From Simmondsia chinensis (Eukaryota; Streptophyta; Magnoliopsida; Caryophyllales; Simmondsiaceae): a stretch of DNA of 64,000 nucleotides. The position numbers and the translations under genes are program-made. The notes beneath the pieces are model-generated. The model did not search any database and was not told the DNA's origin. It saw nothing but the letters and a program-made list of their open reading frames with translations. Positions within the stretch are counted from its first letter, which is position 1, and each line of letters starts with the position of its first letter. The DNA lies in NCBI GenBank assembly GCA_018398585.1, contig JAGTTD010000001.1:11720501-11784500 (forward strand), given 5' to 3'. Positions 45,285-57,243 of this stretch are shown piece after piece.

Positions 45285-45690
45285 TTAGGGTAGGGGAACT
45301 TGTTACCTCGTGTTTGACAACGAGGTAAATTGGGGTAACAAGGGTAAGGGTAATGGGGGAAATTTTTACCCCCAATTTCTTTTAAAGAGTAAAAGGGGCA
45401 AAATGAAGGTAAAAACTTATCCCCATTACCCCTCTTACCCTCATTTTCTTTGACCCCAAATTGAGGGTGAAGAGCATTTTAAAAAATTTTAGACAATTTT
45501 ACTTTTATTTTAACTATAATTTTTCTATTACCTTTCAACAAATTGTCAAATAAAAATAACTCATTTATTTCTCTTTACTCTACCCTTTCTTATTAAACAT
45601 ATCAAATATGGGTAGGATAATAACTTACATTCTCCCTCTTACCCTCTGTTTCTTTACCCATTTACCAAACAACCCATATGAGTGGAGAAA
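45285..45690. repeat. Unidentified MITE-like AT-rich repeat
   Basis: It contains many TACCC/GGGTA blocks on both strands (GGGGTAACAAGGGTAAGGG; TTACCCCTCTTACCCTC) and ends TTACCAAACAACCCA, a form common at PIF/Harbinger-like repeat ends. Similar blocks occur at 32330-32530. No TSD was fixed. Confidence 0.35.
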
Positions 45691-45711
45691 GGACGGTGTC
45701 GTTTGTTTTGG

Positions 45712-46910
45712 GTACAACGAAAACAAGCCCAGCGCCTCAACGGCTCCCGCTAAAGCAGGGTGGGGAGGGATAAGATGTATGTAGTCTTACCCCTTTAGGG
45801 TGCTACCCTAAAGGAAGGCTGTGTCCGAGGACCCCCAACCTAAAAAGCATAGCAACGAACCTGCATAGTAGCACTAGCACAGAGAAAGCGTAAAAGGAAA
45901 ATGCATAAAGTAGCATAAAGCAAGAAGTAATAAACAATAAGCACTAAAGCATCAAGTAAAAGCAACATAGCACACGGCAACAAGCAACAAGCAGTAAGGC
46001 GCAAATAAGCCTAGAGGCGCTATGACTAGCTCGATTATGCTCCTTTATTTTAAATCGCTATATCGGCTATACCTATACTAACTCTCCACTTAGATCTGTC
46101 TAAAGCCATCTCCTCATCTAGGTTTAGGTGGGTGAGGTCGTGTCAAATCATCTCTAACCATCTCTTCTTTGGCCTGCCTCTCCCTCTCCTCCGTTTGTAG
46201 TATCGAGTTGCTCGTATCTCTTAATGGGCGCATTGGTCAATCTCCTACAAATATGCCCAAATCACCGCAAATATTGCTCCCTCAACTTATCCTTGATTGG
46301 GGCCAACCCAATTTCCTCTTATAACGTCATTTTTGATCATATCCTTCCTTCTTTGTCCACACATCCACTGCAACATCCTCATCTCCGCCACATTCAACTT
46401 ATGCATATAATGCCGTTTAACTAGCCAACACTCCGTACCGTATGACATGGCCGGCCTCATCACTGTCTTATAGTATTTTCCCTTTAGCTTCAACAGGAAC
46501 TTTTTATCGCATAGTACCGCAGAGGCCATCCTTCATTTATGCCAGCCTATTTTAATCCAGTTGTTGACATCCTCGTCAACTTCGCCATCCTACTGCACTA
46601 TGCATCCCAAATATTTACAAGAATCTTTTTCAGGTATAGACTCCAATCCAATTTGATGTCTTCTACGCTTGAGGTACAAAACTTGAGTTCCATATATTCA
46701 GTCTTAGATCTACTGAGTCAAAGCCGTTTGATTCTAAGGCCCTTTTCCAAAGTTTCACCTTTTCATTCACCTGTTCTCTTGACTCCCCTAATTGAACTAT
46801 ATCATCTACAAAAAGCATGCACCAAGGCACGTCCCCTTGTATGTGTCTAGTGAGCTCATCCATAACAAGAATGAACAAGAAGGGACTTAAGGTCCCTAGT
46901 CCTCCTTTCT
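45712..46910 (-). mobile_element. 5'-truncated RTE LINE
   Basis: In minus orientation it begins within the RT near 46910 and runs through the RT C-terminus, a 3' UTR (45850-46020, AAGCA-rich on the plus strand) and the conserved tail (45725-45845), ending in decayed TTG repeats at the left edge (ACAACGAAAACAA). It is the same family as 1-1545. The upstream RT and endonuclease are missing, as is typical after incomplete reverse transcription. Confidence 0.88.
46200..46910 (-). pseudogene. RTE LINE reverse transcriptase fragment
   Basis: The frame at 46663-46878 encodes MFILVMDELTRHIQGDVPWC and the catalytic box MLFVDDIVQL (F-V-D-D, aspartates kept). The frame at 46287-46529 encodes LCDKKFLLKLKGKYYKTVMR, GTECWLVKRH and AEMRMLQWMCGQRRKD. 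A frameshift separates the two, and the C-terminal part after 46287 is shifted again. It is dead as an enzyme. Confidence 0.88.
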
Positions 46911-47363
46911 CTCACTTTAACAATTTTATATAGGTCCCTACCTCCTTGCTTATGCTTTGGGCTTGGGTGTTCTTTTGACTTTTCTGAAATAGTGAAGCTG
47001 TCTTTTGGTGTGATAAGCTTAATTATTGAGGGTCTCTTTGGTATTATTTTTTACTTGTAATTTTTTTAAACTTTGAAAAAAGTAATTTTTGTTTTTTTAT
47101 TTTGAATGAAAATTGAAAAGAGAAAACTGAAAATAAAAAATATTCAGAATCTAATTTTTAGAGAACCAAAAATAGCAAATAAAAATCAATAAATATGAAC
47201 TTTTTCTTCTATCAAAATTTTTAAATTTGAATTGTTTTTGTCAATTATATGTGTCATTAGATTGATCAATCATCAAACTCAATTAATCAAGGTACTCTTT
47301 TTTCTAAAAGAAATATAACATTTTGGATAGAAACTATGACCTTGTAAACTTTAAATTTGTCGC

Positions 47364-47366
<3 letters not shown>
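46911..47366. other. AT-rich intergenic stretch
   Basis: No gene is visible. A TCTCTTTGGTATTATTTTTT block (47033-47052) resembles the start of the extra sequence at 34922, possibly a shared MITE. Confidence 0.4.

Positions 47367-47424
<58 letters not shown>
47367..47424. repeat. CA/TA microsatellite
   Basis: A CA repeat (about 47367-47400) runs directly into a TA repeat (47401-47424) on the plus strand. Confidence 0.95.
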
Positions 47425-47425
<1 letters not shown>

Positions 47426-47439
47426 TCTCAAAATGTGGC

Positions 47440-48820
47440 TTTTGATGGAGATGCTATAAGAGTATTGCTTACCCAATATTTTCCTTGAGGTTTGGGTGAG
47501 CTCTATAGATGGACGTGATTTTCTTAAGAAAGGGCTATCTTGGAATGTTAATAATGGGCGTAAACTGCGTTTTTGGGAGGATAGTTGGGTGTCGAGGGGT
47601 TTGGTTGGGACCTCTTGGCCGACCTAGGTCTAGACAGCGAATATGAGGGTTTTGGACCTTATTCATCCTTCGTTTCTTGCATGGAATGTTGATCTCCTCT
47701 GGAGTTTGATTCCTCGTGACCTTGTGAACATTATTCGTTGTATTCCTATTTCTAACCCGTTTATTGATGACCATTTGATTTGGAGTTTGGATGCTAAGGG
47801 TTCATGCCATGTTAGTCAAGGGTATGCTTTGTGGTGCCGGTTTAACCCCCACATGGATAGAAGTTTACAAGCTTAGCCCTCAATCTTCCCCACAAAAAAA
47901 TGTCTTAGCCAACTCTGGGATGCCCCCGTGCCTCCCCGCCTTAGGGTGTTCCTTTGGGGACTCCTTGTTGATCCTCTTCCATCCTCTGTTAACTTTGCTA
48001 AAAGAATTCTCAATGTGTCTGTTGCTTGTCCTCACTGTAAATTTGAACCTGAGTCGTTTGATCATATTGTGTTCTTGTGCCCATTTGCTAGGATAGTCTG
48101 GTTCATCTCGAAGGTCAGGTTTAAATCAATCATGGAAGGATTTTAAGATTTTCCTTTTTGGTGGGAGAAAGTGATTTCCTCCTTTTGTGATGATCATTTG
48201 ATCTTTATTAAAATCATTTTCCTGTGCTGGTAGATTTGAAAATCTCGATGCAGGTGCCTTTTTGATGGGTGCCATGATGATCCGAAATGGGCGGCTGATC
48301 GTGCTCTTTTTGAAGCCCTCGTAGCTATTGATGAGGTTCATAGTGCCCCCCCCCCCCCCCCCCCCCCCCAGTCGTCTTGCTGCTACTATGATTTTGCCGT
48401 GGACTAGGCCGTAGGTGGTTTGGGTCAAGGTTAACGTTGACACAAACTAGGTTTCTTCCTTGGTGGCTGCCGGTCTAGCTATGACGGTGCGGGATGATTG
48501 TGCCGTTGTCCTCTCTAGATGGTGCTACTCTTCCTTCACGTCCTCGGCTCGGGTGGTGGAATGTTCTTTCTTTGAGAGCTGCTTGTTACCTTGCTTCTCA
48601 CCTCAATTTCAGCCATGTGTTTTTCGAGTCCGATTGTGGGGAGGTGGTGAAGATCTTTAATGATGAGGATCATCCTCCTTTAGATATTTCTGCTACTGTT
48701 AAAAATATTAGATATTTCGTGCCGTTGTCCTCTCTAGGTGGTCAAGATCTTTTGTTTCCACCCATGAAGTGGCTAGGTTACAAAGATTGGGAGATTGTAC
48801 ACATGACTAGGTGACTTTCC
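47440..48820 (+). pseudogene. L1 LINE ORF2 C-terminus: RT zinc-binding and RNase H-like domains
   Basis: Plus-strand frames encode NGRKLRFWEDSWVSRGLVG near 47556 and DDHLIWSLDAKGSCHVSQGY (47769). These continue with LWDAPVPPRLRVFLWGLL and ACPHCKFEPESFDHIVFLCP (47911-48085), the zf-RVT region that follows RT in plant L1-like elements. After a frameshift and a C24 run (48346-48369) an RNase H-like part reads WVKVNVDT, AAGLAMTVRDDCAVVLSRW and FFESDCGEVVKIF. Frameshifts and stops are frequent. RT palm and endonuclease are absent. Confidence 0.8.
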
Positions 48821-49699
48821 CTCCCCCTTCTTTTTTGTCCGCTTTTGTTTTTATAAAGCGCCTTAGGGGTGGAAGGTCTAGGAAAATGACATCAAATGTC
48901 ATTTATTTGTTTGATCTAGTTTTTTTCAAAAATTTTAAAACTCAATCAATCACATTTCTTAGGTAAGATACTATTAAAATAGTAAAAATATTTTAAGTTA
49001 CATATGTGATTGATTGCATCGAGCGCAATCAGTAGCATTGAAAAACACGATGTCAATAAATCTTATGCACCAAAATGCCAATAATGTCTTGAGCTCAAGA
49101 TTTGGCCTAAGTGTTCTAAAGTGTCTTCCCTATTCGAGGACATTCTTGAGAGATCTTATGAGAATGTTAACTTTACAAAAGTTTTTAAATGACTTATTCA
49201 GATTAAAAAAATATGGATATTGATCTTTTTTGAAAAATGAAAGTAATGATTTTGCGAATTATTCATTATGAAGGAATCAAAGTTCTATGGAATTTGTGTT
49301 TCCAATATATGTATTAGTAAAATATCCATAGTATAATATTAGTAGGAGGATATCCTTTAGATAATTTATTGTTATCTTATATTTGTATAGCTTTTCTATG
49401 TATTAGCATTTCTGTTGAGTTATGCTCCTTAAAATATACTTTCACAAAGTATTAGAGCGAGTAAACCCTAATTACCTTCCTTAACCCTAATTTCAAATCT
49501 CAGAGGTCGAACCCTCCATCCCCTCATTGTTCGACTATCGCTTTTCCAACAACTGGTGGTTCCGCCACCCCTCAATTTCAAACGTCGGCTCCTTTGACTT
49601 TTGTCTTCGTTTGTCACCTGCGTTAGTGACTCCCTGACACAAAGCACCACCATCACTGTTTGAGTTTGCATCTGCTTATCACACCACTACTGTTCGTAC
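48821..49699. other. Non-coding stretch, no gene recognised
   Basis: AT-rich. Near 49450 the text ACAAAGTATTAGAGCGAG resembles a decayed Met-tRNA primer-binding site and the sequence before it could be an old LTR end, but no partner was found. Open frames are short and without domain. Confidence 0.4.
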
Positions 49700-49817
49700 T
49701 GTTGGAATTAGTGTCTTGAAAAACCCAATTAGTTAGTTTTGAACATTAAATAAATAAAGTTGTTTTATTTATTTATTGTCCGATTTTATTTTACAAGTCA
49801 AAATATATGTGTGATTA
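49700..49817 (+). repeat. 5' LTR of the long-LTR element, first 118 bp
   Basis: It begins TGTTGGAATTAGTGTC and ends GTGATTA at the Gypsy III insertion. It continues at 55526-57243, which holds no gene I recognise, only AT-rich LTR sequence with the end CATGTTCCCAACA. Confidence 0.65.
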
Positions 49818-50191
49818 TGTTAAGCTTCAATTTGAGGAATTGAAGTTAACTTGTGAAGAGAGAGTTTAGGTGAGAGGAGAATTGAGGTTAGGTGAGAGAT
49901 AGAGAAGAGATGAGAAGAGAGAGAAAAATATCTCAAGAATCAAAGAAATTTTCATTGAATGAGTCAAGAATTACAAGGTTTTACCCTCTTATACGAGAAA
50001 CTAGATACAATGAATCAAAAATATCTCTAACTAAGCCTTAATCGCCAAACTAGCAACAATTCAAATAGTTAACCGATTTGGCGCCAAAAAGAATAACCAA
50101 TATTTGAACTACCAACACTTCCAAAGCAATAAAAGACTCCAAAAAATTCAATACACGGATTACAAGACTCAAAACAGGAGAAATCATAACA
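49818..50191 (-). repeat. Gypsy III 3' LTR and polypurine tract
   Basis: It is nearly identical to 55147-55520. Just to the right, 50192-50206, the minus strand reads AAGTGGAGAGGAT, the polypurine tract. GAGAG-rich text lies at 49855-49925. Confidence 0.95.
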
Positions 50192-50220
50192 ATCCTCTCC
50201 ACTTAAGAAGCTTCTTGTCC

Positions 50221-50514
50221 TTAAGAAGAGAAATTCGGGAATTGACTCTTCAAGAATGCCAATTCTTCCCAAGTAACAAAATCTTTGTCTAAATTCTGCC
50301 ACTGAACTAGAACTTCCTTAATCTTCCTGTTGCCTGCCTTGATCTCTCCGGTGCCACGAACAGCAACTGGTTGCAACACCAAAGCCCCATTGGATCCAAC
50401 TTCAAGGTGTGACTTTAAGCTTTTACATCCTTTCTTCACTTGTTTCTTAAGCAAAGGAACATGAAAACCCGGGTGAATGTATGCATTAGGAGGTAGCGCA
50501 AGCCTATAAGCCAC
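50221..50514 (-). pseudogene. Gypsy III integrase C-terminus with chromodomain-like motif
   Basis: The open frame encodes LALPPNAYIHPGFHVPLLKK and EVLVQWQNLDKDFVTWEELA. The last is the chromodomain-type W-x-x-L-x-x-x-x-x-TWE pattern of chromoviruses. A stop at its upstream end separates it from the integrase core. Confidence 0.85.
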
Positions 50515-51420
50515 TTTTCCAGTCTTCTTAAGAATCTTGTATGGACCAAAGAATCAAGCACTTAGCTTGACATTGCTCCTGACAGCCATGGTAGACTGTC
50601 TATAAGGTTGTAATTTGAAAACCATATCACCAACTTCATAATTCTTGTCCTCACGCTTCTTATCTACATACATTTTCATCCTTGCTTGAGCTTGCTACAA
50701 ATTTTCCTTGAGCATAAGCTGTAATTGCTTCCTCTGTTGCATCAAATTAGAGACTTCCAACACATATGAAGTCATATTTGGCAACGAAAAAGGAGTAGGA
50801 GGATCATAGCCATATAGAGCTTTGAAAGGAGTAGTGCCCAGAGAAGCATGAGCATGGGTATTGTACCAATACTCAGCTAAAGATACCCACTTGTTCCACT
50901 CTTTAGGATGAGAGAAAACCATGCTCCTGAGATATTATTCAATGCATTGCTTGACTCTTTCTGTTTGTCCAACAGTCTAAGGATGGTAAGAAGAGCTAAG
51001 AGCCAAAGTAGTTCCCATAACCTTGAACAATTCCCTCCAAAAATGACTTGTAAAAATTCTATCACGATCAGATACAATGGATTAAGGCAATCCATGTAAC
51101 TTATATATGTTATCCAAAAAGCATCTGGCTAATCTTTCAGCTGTGACTGGCCAGATCAAAGCATCGAAATGGCTAAACTTTGTGAAACTATCAACCACAA
51201 CCCATATCACTTCCTTGCCTTTAGATTTAGGCAAGCTTTCAATGAAATCCATACTTATATTCATCCAAGCTCCATCAGGAACAGGGAAAGGCTACAAAAG
51301 ACCATGATACCCATGATCACCCAGCTTTGTTTGTTGACATACATCATAAGAGCCCACAAACTCAATTATTGTTTTTTTTCAGACAAGGCCAGCTGAAATA
51401 TGCTTTAATTCCCTGATATG
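50515..51420 (-). pseudogene. Gypsy III integrase core
   Basis: Frames encode NISMDFIESLPKSKGKEVIW and VVDSFTKFSHF (51264 downward), the core start of a Gypsy integrase, and WNKWVSLAEYWYNTHAHASL with TPFKALYGYDPP (50922-50695). The catalytic DSFTK aspartate is present. Frameshifts near 51090 and 50930 and a stop at 50695 break it. Confidence 0.9.
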
Positions 51421-51599
51421 TGCCTTCCACACTTGATTGTCCACCCCAAGCTATGTCATGAGAAGCACTTATGATCTGATACCTCAAATCTGTTGAAGAA
51501 CCAATGTACAACTGCCCTTCAATCGAATTACTCCCTTATTCACTGAAATATCTGCATCAGAAGTGCTCTTGTCGTCTTTACTGATGCTATAGGCAGTGA

Positions 51600-52178
51600 T
51601 ACATTATTGGGAAAAAGCATCATCTTCATAGGACTTTTAAACCTCTTCTAACCAAGAAGGAAGAACCACATAAATGGCTCCACAATAAGCTTGCTTACCA
51701 TCTTCTAATCTTCTTGACAAGGCATCAATAGCTTGATTTTCTTTGCCTCTTCTATACCTAATTGCGTAATCAAGGCCCAACATCTTCATGAGCCCCTTCT
51801 TCTATATTCTAGTCACAATCTTTTGCTCTAGCAAATGCTTCAAACTTTGATGATAAGTCCTGATTATGAATTTGTGACCATCAAGGTAATGCCTCCATTT
51901 ATCAACTGTTAACAAAAATGCCAAGTACTCCTTCTCATAGGTGGACATTGCGTGATGTTTTGGACTGAGAGTTTACTTAGATAAGCAATGGGCCTTCCCT
52001 TTTGTGACAGCACTGCTCCAATACCAGTTCCACTGGCATTAGTCTCTAAAACAAAATCCTCAGCAAAATTGGGCATAGCAAGAACAGGGGCTTCACACAT
52101 AGCTGCTTTCAGAGCTTCAAAGGCTGGTTGAGCTCTACCACTCCACACAAAAGCATCCTTCTTAAGCAGATATGTCAA
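51600..52178 (-). pseudogene. Gypsy III RNase H
   Basis: The frame 51909-52178 encodes [40 protein letters not shown] and YLSKLSVQN, a Gypsy RNase H start. The expected first catalytic Asp (ETDAS) is Asn here (ETNAS). The end near 51910 is frameshifted. Confidence 0.88.
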
Positions 52179-52193
52179 GGGTCTTGCAATCGA

Positions 52194-53603
52194 TCATAAA
52201 TTAGCATTGAACTTCCTGTAATAGCCTGCTAAGCCCAAGAAACCTCGCAATTGCTTCAAGGTGACTAGAATTGGCCATTCTTTCATGGCTTGTATCTTTG
52301 AGGGATCTGTAGAGACTCCCTTGGATGATATACCATGTCCCAAATAATCCAATTGTTGCTGCATAAAAGCGCACTTAGACAACTTTGCAAAGAACTTGTG
52401 ATTGCGTATGACAAGGAAGACTTCCCTCAAGTGCTGTAGATGATCTTCATAAGAGGCACTGTAGATGAGAATATTATTGAAGAAGACTAGAAAAAATCTC
52501 CTCAGAAATGGCTTGAAGATATCATTCATTGCTGCCTGAAATGTAGCTGGTGCATTGGTTAAGCCAAAAGGCATAACCACAAACTCATAGTTGCCATGAT
52601 GAGTTTGAAATGTAGTCTTGAAGATGTCTTGCTCAAGCACTCTAATCTGGTTATATCCCTGTCTCAAATCCAACTTAGAGAAGAAACACGCTCCATACAA
52701 TTCATCGAGTAAATCATCAATAACAAGAATTGAAAACTTATCTTTGAGTGCCAAAGAATTGAGTTGCCTATAGTCGATGCACATCCTTATAGAACCATCT
52801 TTCTTCCTCACTAAAATGACTGGTGAAGCAAAAGGACTGTGGCTTGGTTTAATGAAGCAAGTCTTAAGCAATTCCTTTACTTGTCTCTCAATTTTTGATT
52901 TCTGAGCATTAGGATACTTGTAGGGCCTCAATTTGAATGGTGCTGCACCAGATTTCAGAGGAATGGCGTGATCAAGGCACCTCTGTGGAGGAAGAGACTT
53001 AGGCTGCTCAAAAATGTCCTCAAACTCCTCTATCAAAGCTTTAACTTCAGGCTGTTGCACAGGACACAATTCTGTTGGAGCAATTGTAAACAGCTGACCA
53101 ATCCACTTATAAGCACTCTTCTTGAAACCTCCTTGCAAGCTCTTGCCTTTAATCAGTTGCAATTGAGCTTGATCTTCAATGCCTTGTAAAGTAACTTTTG
53201 TTCCTTGAATCTGAAAAGAAACAATTAGCTTAGCAAAGTCAAAAACCACAGGGCTGAATGATCTCATCCAATCAACTCCAAGCACCATATCACATCCTCC
53301 CACGGGAAGGACTTTGAAATGATAGGTGAATTGATGCTTCTGCGTAGACCATTGGAAGTCTTGGCATTTGTTCTGTGTGAGGATAGAATTCCCATCTGCC
53401 ACAATTACAGCTAAGGGATGAGTTTTAATCACTTTATGCCCAACTTTCTTCACAACCTTTGGATCAACAAAGCTACGAGTACTTCCACTATCTATTAAGA
53501 TAGTGATGTGCCTTCTTCCTGCTTTTCCTTTGATCCTTATCGTCTTGTGAGCTCCATTCCCAGTCAGTGCCTTCATAGAAATCTCAATCTCATCCTCAGC
53601 CAA
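52194..53603 (-). pseudogene. Gypsy III protease and reverse transcriptase (469-codon frame, RT active site lost)
   Basis: The longest frame of this element. The protease part has ITILIDSGSTRSFVD and DMVLGVDWMRSFSP. The RT part has KKDGSIRMCIDYRQLNSL, FSKLDLRQGYNQIRV, TTFQTHHGNYEFVVMPFGLT and the thumb QLRGFLGLAGYYRKF. The catalytic box reads VFFNNILIYS where active Gypsy RTs have F-D-D; both aspartates are Asn through AAT AAT codons. The enzyme cannot polymerise. No frameshift occurs inside the frame. Confidence 0.93.
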
Positions 53604-54583
53604 TTCAGCCTCAGACTCATGATCAGAACGTCCTCATCAGGCTCAGATTCATCACTGTCTGACTGTATTGCAGCATTAACCCCTCGAGCAGACATCAAAA
53701 ACTTGGAGCTACACTTATGTCCTGGCTGATAAGGTTGATTGCACTTGTAACAAAGCCTTTGAGGCCTCTTCTCTGCAGATCTACTGGCCTGGGACACATT
53801 TACATCTCTATGATGAGATTTTGAACTATTTCCTTTGAACTTGCCTTTGTCACTTAAAGAAATGAAAGTGGCCTCAATCAATTGGGCTTTTGCATAAGCC
53901 TTTGTTAAGGTCTTAGGACCAATAGCTTTCACCATGTTTTTAATTCGTGGCTTCAATCCACTAATAAAACTTGAGGCATAATAAGACTCGGTTGCTTAAG
54001 GATAAGCAGCTATCATACTAGCTCTTAAGTTCTCAAATCTTGTCATATATTCTCTCACAGTTGTGGTTTGAAGGACTTTATTAAAAGTATCTACTACATC
54101 ACTAGTGTCCTCATCACCATATCTTTCACACAACTCCTCCACAAATTCAGCCCAAGAAAGGTTTGGATTGCTTTTTAACAAATTGTAAAACCATACCTCT
54201 TGATCACCACGAAGATATACTGCAGCCAATTTCACCTTTTCAGATTCTTTGATGTTGTAGAAATGGAAGTATCTATCACATCTCCTCAACCATGACTGAG
54301 GTTGCTTGCCGTCAAAAGGATCAATTTGCACTCTTAGTTGTCTGAATGTATTGCTTCTATTCGCAGAAGAAGCATCATTACTACCAGATCTTTGCTGATG
54401 GTAGTGATCAGGTGGCCCATCCAGATGCAAAATGTTATCGGGTGAAGTTTTAGTATGAACAACAGAATCCAGATGCCTCACATTTTGATTTGAGTTCATG
54501 CTAGATGCTCGAGATTGCACTTGCTCAATAGGATGGTCTCGTGATATGACAGTTGCTTCAACTACTTGTGACCTTATCTCCAC
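53573..54583 (-). pseudogene. Gypsy III gag with zinc knuckle
   Basis: The frame 53996-54583 encodes FRQLRVQIDPFDGKQPQSWL, KLAAVYLRGDQEVWFYNLLK and MTRFENLRASMIAAYP, a Gypsy capsid. The next frame 53573-53956 has LCYKCNQPYQPGHKC (CX2C..GHXC knuckle). A stop near 53994 separates the parts. Upstream to about 55075 lies a Gln-rich N-terminal stretch with stops and no clean start. Confidence 0.9.
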
Positions 54584-55132
54584 AGATTGTTGAAGATCTT
54601 AAGGTCTAGCATTCGTATGAATCATTGAAGGAGCACCGCTTGGTCTATTCAAGATTGTAGCACTTGTGTTTGGCACTTGTGATTGCATCACTTCAGCTGA
54701 AGGCGGTAGTTGACTAGCAGGTCAAAAAACTCCCAAAACAGATGATTTACCTTGCTTATTTACTTGATTTTGCAAATCAGAGAGCTTGCTCTCAAATCCT
54801 TGGAATTTCTACTCAATCTAAACTTCATACTTCTTCACATTCTTTACTTGATCTTGCTTGAAGCAATCAATTCCTTGTTGTTGCAGAGCCTGAAATCGAC
54901 TGAACATATCGTCCAATTGTGACTTCAATTGATCATTTGTCACAAACTAAACCTCCTTCGATGCATTCGCACTTGCTACAGCAGCATAGGAAACATTTGG
55001 ATCAACAAAAGCAACTGAATGACCAGCTCCTGCTGTTCCTGCTCCCGATCGGGTAGTTACACCTCCTCTCATGTTGGAACTGTTCTTTTTAGGCTTCGCC
55101 AGCTCAAATCAATCCACTGATAGCATGAACCA

Positions 55133-55144
55133 GCTTTGATACCA
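55133..55144 (-). promoter_or_regulatory. Gypsy III primer-binding site
   Basis: On the minus strand TGGTATCAAAGC follows the 5' LTR by two bases, matching the Met-tRNA site with one change. Confidence 0.92.
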
Positions 55145-55146
55145 AT

Positions 55147-55520
55147 TGTTAAGCTTCAATTTGAGGAATTGAAGTTAACTTGTGAAGAGAGAGTTTAGTT
55201 GAGAGGAGAATTGAGGTTAGGTGAGAGTTAGAGAAGAGATGAGAAGAGAGAGAAAAATATCTCAAGAATCAAAGAAATTTTCATTGAATGAATCAAGAAT
55301 TACAAGGTTTTACCCTCTTATAGGAGAAACTAGATACAATGAATCAAAAATATCTCTAACTAAGCCTTAACCGCCAAACTAGCAACAATTCAGCTAGTTA
55401 ACCGATTTGGCGCCAAAAAGAACAACCAATATTTGAACTACTAACACTTCCAAAGCAATACAAGACTCCAAACAATTCAATACATGGATTACAAGACTCA
55501 AAATAGGAGAAATCATAACA
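55147..55520 (-). repeat. Gypsy III 5' LTR
   Basis: The 374-bp partner of 49818-50191. Differences are few, for example TTTAGTTGAGAGG against TTTAGGTGAGAGG near the start. Confidence 0.95.
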
Positions 55521-55525
55521 GATTA

Positions 55526-57243
55526 TTTTTCTAAAACGTTCCATGAGATGGATGGAGTCCAATATGACATGTCAAGTTTGGTTTAAGTGATCAATGAGAT
55601 TGAACCACATATAGATTAAACTAGTGGTATGTTATCAAACTATGTTCATAGTCGGTGATAAGTTTGGACAACTTGTCTAATAAGACTATAATATAATACT
55701 TTTGATGACTTATTTGATCATGTGGATAGTGATCCAAGAGTATTATGTTGGTTTTGTCAATAAGATTGGAACACTAAGCAGGACCATCTGAATTATTTGT
55801 TCCATAACTGCTATTAGAAATAATTAGTTATGTAAGACCATAACGCTAAATCCAAGAAACAATCTGAACTCATGCATGGATTATTCATTGCTTTGATGTG
55901 CTAAAAGGATTTGTCAAAGTGTGTTGACTTGAATCTTACATGCATTAGATAAAGACATAAAGTGTAGCAGGAACAATTGTTTTAGGTCAAATCTATAGTC
56001 TCTTATGAGATAAAGATATCTCCTTAGTTGATTCGCAAACATAGGAATATAAAGTATTCCATATGTTTGACATTAAGAATTACTATGAAAATTGTTTGTG
56101 TATTATTGAATTGTTCAAGAAGGGCGAGTCGGGAACTACAGCGAGAGACGAGAAAAGTAACGACAATAGTTAAAGTTACTTTACACCCGAATATTTAATA
56201 GGGGGTTAATTGTCGTATTAAAATTTATTTGGAAAATTCTTGAGTGAATATGTTTAGTTCTAGAGCGTCGTAAAACTTATTTAGTGAAATTAAGTTTTAA
56301 TAAATGGTAATCAATCATTGTCATGAGATGATAATCAGATTTGATCCATTTGGAGCTAGAGTTAGATTGTCCCTGAGGTCCCTTCACAAGCCTGAACTTA
56401 AGTATCGTTTGAAAATATTTAAAATATGAATTTATGGGAGAAATTATTTACTTATGCAAGAAATAAATTTTTATACTAAATAAATATTTATAAGATAAAT
56501 ATATAATACGATAAATTGCATCAGGTTTTAAACAAAAAGGGGAATTAACACCCGCACACAAGCACGCACCAAAGAGGCGCATATTTCGGGTGTCCACTTC
56601 TAACATCATGATGACGTCTGTAGTAAGGAAAATGGCGCGTGAGTTGGGTGTTTGTTGACATCATAGTGACATCTACAAGTACAATTGTTTCTTTATATGA
56701 AGCACGAGAGCTGTGGGTTTTTATTATGTAAGTTTCAAGGTTTTGGAATCCAGTTTTCCACTATGATAAAAACATTAAAATTATTTTAGGGGCTTTTTAA
56801 ATTATTATTTAGCATAATTTTTTTAAAAAATTGTTTTCAAAATATTACGAGAAAAATTTTGTTCTGAAATTTTTCCTAGAATAAATATTTTTGGGAATTC
56901 AAACTCTCTGTGCTAGAAATGATTATTGTGAAGAAGACCTCGAGGTGCCAAGATGTTCTTCTTCTAATTTTAGAACTTCAAGTCAGAGTTGGGATTTGGA
57001 TTTCAGGTATATCTAAATTATATATTTGATATTTAATTTATTTTCCTTTCTTTCGTCTATTTCACATACTATATCTATACTTATTTTATTCGATGTTTTT
57101 GTTCGCCATATTACGAACCTGTTAGAGTAAGATCTAGATCTCGTTAAATAGGGCATTAGATTTAAAATTAAAAATTTAAATTAGTATTCTGCTCCGGCCG
57201 CTCGAGTTGATCTAGGGAAAGTTTTTGAAACATGTTCCCAACA
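55526..57243 (+). repeat. 5' LTR of the long-LTR element, remainder
   Basis: AT-rich sequence with no coding signal, ending CATGTTCCCAACA at 57243. A short inverted start-like TGTTGGTTTTG near 55748 is not the LTR edge. The GC-rich patch CTGCTCCGGCCGCTCGAG (57190-57207) is unusual for this region. Confidence 0.6.

Larger units (their letters stand above)
49818..55520 (-). mobile_element. Complete chromovirus-like Ty3/Gypsy retrotransposon with perfect TSD
   Basis: The LTRs are 49818-50191 and 55147-55520, both 374 bp (TGTTAAGC...ATAACA), with very few differences. The TSD GATTA is perfect at 49813-49817 and 55521-55525. A primer-binding site and polypurine tract flank the interior. Minus-strand order is gag, zinc knuckle, protease, RT, RNase H, integrase, chromodomain-like tail. 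Several stops and shifts plus a destroyed RT active site make it inactive despite its young LTRs. Confidence 0.95.

Noticed and set aside
49440..49475. LTR boundary with Met-tRNA primer site (ACAAAGTATTAGAGCGAG)
   Set aside because: The match is poor, and no LTR start or partner LTR was found upstream or downstream.
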